Shown: positions 59,712-64,000 of the stretch, one piece after another
Layout of the letters: each line of letters begins with the position of its first letter
Numbering within the stretch: position 1 is the stretch's first letter
Source: Rhynchosporium graminicola
Lineage: Eukaryota > Ascomycota > Leotiomycetes > Helotiales > Ploettnerulaceae
Direction of reading: 5' to 3'
Length of the DNA stretch: 64,000 bases
Assembly (NCBI GenBank): GCA_900074885.1
Contig: FJUW01000007.1
Location: forward strand, 982,704 to 1,046,703
Translations under genes and position numbers: made by a program
Notes under the pieces: generated by a model
Told to the model about the DNA's origin: nothing
What the model saw: the letters and a program-made list of their open reading frames with translations, nothing else
The model's database searches: none

Positions 59712-62235
59712 ATTGGCTTCACTTATGGCACTGAGCACTGAGCACAGGTAGCTCCAACTAAGTTGCCAGCTTTATCCTAGCTAAAGCGAGAATCGTACTC
59801 AAAGTCAAGTTTAGCATACGCTTATTACAGCTCGGTGAAGCTGCTGCCATTTTATCCCGCTTCTTAAGTGTACGGAGCTGCTGTGAAACATGCTCTAGAA
59901 ACGTGGATCCGTTACGACTGACTCTTTTCACGGGCTTTTGCTACCTACCTTGCCGTGAAAAAGATAGACCTGAACTTGCTTCAATCAGCTCAGAAAGTCA
60001 CGAGAATTTCTCATTCTTCGAACCATCTCAAGTCGTAGGCTCACTATGTAATACAAAATTCGAAAAGAAGTTAAGATAAGAGTGAAAGGCTAGCCTGGCC
60101 CCCAGAGCGTTCGCTAAACGGACATGAACTTTCGAGACTGGCTAGCCAGGTTCATCTCTGATGTATCAAGATCTCCGTTTCTCGATTTTCGTTTAGCGTC
60201 ATAGTCGTCCAGATTTACTTCGGGGACAAATTGAAGTCACGAAACTCCGATAGTCTTCGCAGTTTGCCTTCGACCAATTTCATTGAATGTCATAAAGCTT
60301 ATGTGTCTTACAAGTGGCATACTTCCAACGGTAATGAGTGTGACCGTCATCACCTGCAATTTCAAACTGCTTTACGGCCTTCGCAATCCAGCATCCGACT
60401 CGAAGCCGGATGAGAAAAGGCCCCGATTCTCATAAGACAGAAGGAAGCAGCCTCTCATAATCATCGCGCTGCCACTATGCATGACGAACAGGGCAGACAA
60501 AAAGCAAACAGCACGAAACCAAGAATAATGAGTGCCATATTCAGATTTACCTTCCTGAAGGATTCCAAGCAGATGTGTCCATCCTCAGCCCTTGCACTAA
60601 CGTAACCTATACCTCATCCCTCAATCAGCTCATCCCAAGAACGGCGAGGATTCCAGCTTCGGCGGCTGGGCAAGAGCATTTCATAATATAAGCATACAGT
60701 GAAGTACCGGCGCGGCTTGAGATAGTATTGTCGAGATTTTCAGCCAGATCCAAAGTAGTGAGAATGAAGGAAAGAGAGAGAAGGGGTCGTCAGATCTGTC
60801 TGTCTGTCTTTTCTAGTCATAGTCAGACCATGATTTCGTATTGTGCCCAATGACCGCGGACCCAAAGTGAACAGAAAAGAGTGTGGAGGAGCAGATCTGA
60901 CATGCATATTGTTTTGATGCTTTCTTTCGCTGCCGCCAGCTGTTTTCAGAATCAAGCGCGCGAGCCGAGTGGGATACCGCATATAAAGGAGGGACAAGAC
61001 CAAGATCAAATAATTGTGTTGTGGATAGTCAGGCGCAAGAGCTTGAAAGAAAATAAGCAGGACGGGAAGGATTTTTAATATGGAGTTTGTTTCAATTACT
61101 GTTAAATACTAGAATACTGCCATTCGCCGCATGAACGAATGCTTGTTCAAAACTCCAGCATCTCATACTCGTCACTGCACAGCAATTAGAGCGCTCCCAC
61201 ACACCATGTCTGCTTACCGCGAGAAATCTCATGCGCAGAGACAGTGTGTAGGGATATAGTGAGATGAGCTACAGCCCTTTCTATCCACTTCCCAGATCCG
61301 TCCCAATCACACACCTCGGCACTCGCCTGTTCCCGACTCGCAGGCACAGTTCGAATGCGGAGGTGGCGACTGGGCGTCCTAAGATCATCGTAAAATCGGG
61401 CAGTTCGACCCGATATCGCCACAAGAGTTCGCTCAGCGATGTGGCTATATCGAGGTCTGTGTCGGTGAGGTTGTCCGTCGTCGTTAGCACGCAGGCGTGC
61501 TAGACTAAGAAGATCCGCAAGCAGATTTCCCAGCCCGGTCTGTCTGACGTCTCCGATCCCATCATAACCATTGCAATACCTATAGCCGTCCAACAATCTG
61601 AGGCATCAAGCCATCAGTTGTCGGTGAAACAGATCGTATGCATAAATCATGAAGAGAACGTAACAGACATGACCGCATGACAAACGGAATCCGAAGCTGT
61701 ACCCCGAAAGACAATGAGAAAAGCAAAAAGTGTATCCTGACGCGCCGAGCCCTGCATTGCTGCGTGTTCCCCCTTCTTTGATACTTCTTTATAGATCTGA
61801 TTTCTAAGAAAATGCCCATGTAGTACCCCGCCGGACCTGCCATATGCTGTAGAAAGAAAAACCGAGCTAGCGGCTGTATTGTGATATCTGAAAAACGATA
61901 TGCAATCCGGCCCGGAAAAGGAAAAAAACTCGCTACGCTAAAATCAAACAGATGACAAAGGAAAATTGGTATCCATTATGTACTTGAAAAAAAAAGAGAA
62001 AGAGGATGTTCTGTTGACCTTCGAAAATGTCGCTTCAGTCGCTGATGTAGTTGATGCTAGAACGCCGATAAGCCCCTGGTGTGGTATCTTGATGCCGCTA
62101 ATATATCGCCCGATGATGGTCTAATCAAATAGCTTTTGGGTGCCCAATTGTCATGAGTGAAGCCTCTCGTTGTTGCCCGTGCTAGTACCCAGAATGGGCA
62201 GTAGAGTGATTCGTCAAAGTACTGGGCCTTGGTTG
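59712..62235. other. Intergenic region, 2.5 kb
   Basis: This is the convergent space between the beta-glucosidase and the unknown minus-strand gene. Frames near 61186-61600 on both strands reach about 80-136 codons but carry no recognisable motif and overlap each other. I see no RNA gene or clear repeat. Confidence 0.45.
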
Positions 62236-63267
62236 TCACATTGAGGTGGCGTAATCCTGATACCTGTCCCAGCTGTGACCGAAGTTTCCGTACCCTACAC
62301 TGATACCACATTGCTGCTGTGCTAGCATACTTGGAAGCGGAAGCGGTGAGATGGGCGCGCTGACCATAGGCGAAAGATAGTAGAGCCCGGCTGTGGAGTA
62401 TGGCTGACTATATGACGGAGTGGGAGACGGTAATTGCATCTCGTGAATTCCCATGTTGGCCCATAACGAGGTAGAGTCCATTGATGACGTCGTGCTCGGG
62501 CTCGATGGGATTACTCTCCAGGAGTCGACGGGAGCAGGTATCGATGCAGAAAGATTCGACTGTGACCACCAACTTGTTCCAGCAGCTAAGCTGGGCAGCA
62601 AGGGAGGCTGTCTGACAACATCGATAATCCTGGGGGGTGGAGGTAACAATGGGCGGAACAGAGCCATGATACTGGTCTTGACCTCTTCACTCTTCCCACA
62701 CAGGAGCTCGCCAGCACCATCTTCTTCCAGTCCCTCCAGAGCAGTGACATGGGTTCGGTATACGAACTTGTTGATAGCTTGAATGAACTCTTCGTGCATC
62801 TTCTTGACCTGAAGCTCCTTTTCCGACCAGTTGTACGTACTGGCAGATATATCCACACAATGTATGTCCTGGTGATATTCAATCAGAGCTTCTATCGAGT
62901 CTGGCGTGAGCTTGAATGCGACCTCGTTTCGGAGCACCATATCGACATGGACAATGTAGGCTTCGATGTGAAGGAATTGATGATTGAACAAGGCCTCGAT
63001 CAGAGGGTTTTCATCCTTCCGTAGCTCCGCATCAGGCGCTTTTGCCACCATGAGGGAGGTGAGAGTCCATATCGCAGTCGACGAAGACAAAGTCTCGGTC
63101 AGACATCTTTGATGTTGCGGCACACTGTTGAGAGGACGCTTGACCCGATTTATCCGCTTTAGGGTTTGTGTTAACCATGGCTCTACCTTTGAACTCAGGA
63201 CGACATTGACTGATGTTGCTCGAGGCGCGAAAGCTGCCGCCGAGGCTGGCAGAAGCTGGGGAGGCAT
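62236..63267 (-). CDS. Fungal protein of unknown function
   Basis: I do not recognise this protein. A single exon from the ATG at 63267 encodes 343 residues. The frame is open 72 bases further upstream, but without an ATG. The first half is predicted helical and moderately conserved in appearance: VEPWLTQTLKRINRVKRPLN, NHQFLHIEAYIVHVDMVL, and ELQVKKMHEEFIQAINKFVY. The second half is Pro/Ser/Tyr rich and disordered, ending SWDRYQDYATSM. I see no signal peptide, membrane helix or zinc ligand pattern. Composition fits a nuclear regulator, but nothing proves it. A long GAGGAA repeat lies upstream of the start and may be in the leader. Confidence 0.65.
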   Translation of the reverse strand: MPPQLLPASAAAFAPRATSVNVVLSSKVEPWLTQTLKRINRVKRPLNSVPQHQRCLTETLSSSTAIWTLTSLMVAKAPDAELRKDENPLIEALFNHQFLHIEAYIVHVDMVLRNEVAFKLTPDSIEALIEYHQDIHCVDISASTYNWSEKELQVKKMHEEFIQAINKFVYRTHVTALEGLEEDGAGELLCGKSEEVKTSIMALFRPLLPPPPRIIDVVRQPPLLPSLAAGTSWWSQSNLSASIPAPVDSWRVIPSSPSTTSSMDSTSLWANMGIHEMQLPSPTPSYSQPYSTAGLYYLSPMVSAPISPLPLPSMLAQQQCGISVGYGNFGHSWDRYQDYATSM

Positions 63268-64000
63268 CGAGTAGGATGTGTAGAGGAGCGACGGGTGGAC
63301 GGGGTGATTATCCAGAGGCTGCTGGCTGGAAGTTGCCAAATACGAGGGTGGCGTGTTGGCGAGGGATGAAGGAGAGGAAACAAATTCTGAGGAACAAGCA
63401 GAACAAGAACAATAAGGAGAGAACCAACGAAGAATACGAGGAGGATGAGGAGATGAAGGTGAGGAAGAGGAAGAGGAAGAGGAAGAGGAAGAGGAAGAGG
63501 AAGAGGAAGAGGAAGAGGAAGAGGAAGAGGAAGAGGAAGAGGAAGAGGAAGTGGAAGTGGAAGTGGAAGGAGAAAAGGCGGCGATCCCGGGATAGGGAAT
63601 GGATTAAAGTTGCGCCTGAGAGGGAGGGACGAAGAGACAGAGAAGGCGGGGATGTAAGATATACAAGTAGTGTAGGTAGGTGGTACCTATGGTAAGACCG
63701 ACCCGACGCCCCGACGACTTGACGGCGCACGGTTAGAGTACAATACTAGGTAGCATACTAAGTACTCATAGTAACCTTACCTAGGTCTATAATAGGTACC
63801 TATCTAGGTACCTTGGCTAGGACAGTTCAGTCAGTACCGACTGATAGACAGATATTACTTAGTATGAAGTATGAAGTATGCTGTCTGCACTGCACAGCCA
63901 CCCAAAAGTTACTGTACTTTACGAGACCCTGCACCTGGTCTGGCTGAGTGTGCTGCAGAGCTGAAATGCGTACTACTTACTACTACCTGGGTAAGGTATT
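63268..64000. other. Right-edge region upstream of the unknown gene
   Basis: Contains a purine-rich hexamer repeat and, from about 63730 to 63870, many TACCT/AGGTA elements like those upstream of glycogenin. I see no exon. The low-complexity frames over the repeat are not believable genes. Confidence 0.55.
63461..63570. repeat. GAGGAA hexanucleotide repeat with GTGGAA tail
   Basis: About 15 copies of the hexamer gaggaa are followed by three copies of gtggaa. The + strand is pure purine through the main array. It lies about 200-300 bases upstream of the start codon at 63267 on the opposite strand. Confidence 0.9.

Noticed and set aside
61186..61596. Overlapping frames on both strands near 61.4 kb
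   Set aside because: They are Arg/Ser rich, have no recognisable motif, and both strands are open over the same bases, which suggests chance.
63308..63730. Leu/Phe repeat protein on the minus strand and Lys/Arg repeat protein on the plus strand
   Set aside because: Both frames are translations of the GAGGAA microsatellite.
1..64000. CRISPR arrays, insertion sequences, rRNA operons or prophage features
   Set aside because: None is present. The gene structures are eukaryotic throughout.

Overview
The window looks like nuclear DNA from a filamentous ascomycete, probably a Leotiomycete. That placement rests on protein resemblance and is an inference. Supporting signs are many short introns (mostly 46-65 bp) with GTAAGT/GTATGT-like donors and CTAAC/CTGAC branch points, TACCT-rich intergenic DNA, and single-copy eukaryotic genes on both strands. 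I see no bacterial, viral, CRISPR or intact transposon features.

Layout. 0.5-1.4 kb: small unknown protein (-). 2.5-4.3 kb: TFIIIA (-), head to head with RPB6/RPABC2 (+, 4.5-5.2 kb). 5.7-6.7 kb: S-formylglutathione hydrolase (+). 7.0-9.7 kb: Afi1-type DENN polarity protein (-), divergent from an EF-hand myosin light-chain-like gene (+, 10.4-11.3 kb). 11.8-13.9 kb: LMBR1-family membrane protein (-). 15.1-17.1 kb: CorA-like protein (+). 18.0-20.0 kb: acidic fungal protein of unknown function (+). 20.5-21.4 kb: EFM7/NNT1-like methyltransferase (-). 22.4-24.8 kb: C2H2 transcription factor (-). 24.8-34.4 kb: about 9.6 kb in which I can support no gene. 34.4-37.2 kb: HRD1 ubiquitin ligase (+). 38.1-44.5 kb: decayed NFX1-type zinc-finger helicase (-). 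45-47.7 kb: microsatellite and TACC-rich DNA. 47.7-50.0 kb: glycogenin (+). 51.3-52.6 kb: cation diffusion facilitator (+). 53.8-54.4 kb: candidate four-exon, 80-residue gene (+). 56.1-59.7 kb: secreted GH3 beta-glucosidase (+). 62.2-63.3 kb: unknown protein (-) with a long GAGGAA repeat just upstream.

Most genes are independent housekeeping functions: Pol III and shared polymerase parts, formaldehyde detoxification, polarity, ERAD, glycogen priming, metal transport and wall-sugar breakdown. The most unusual object is the 6.5-kb NFX1/ZNFX1-like helicase locus. Its helicase motifs, NFX1 fingers and C-terminal RZ finger can still be read in order, but they are cut by nonsense codons, several frameshifts and a 19-bp tandem duplication. 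All other genes here read cleanly, so this looks like local gene decay rather than general sequence error. The second is the small spliced gene at 53.8 kb, whose splice phases all agree but which I cannot assign to a family.
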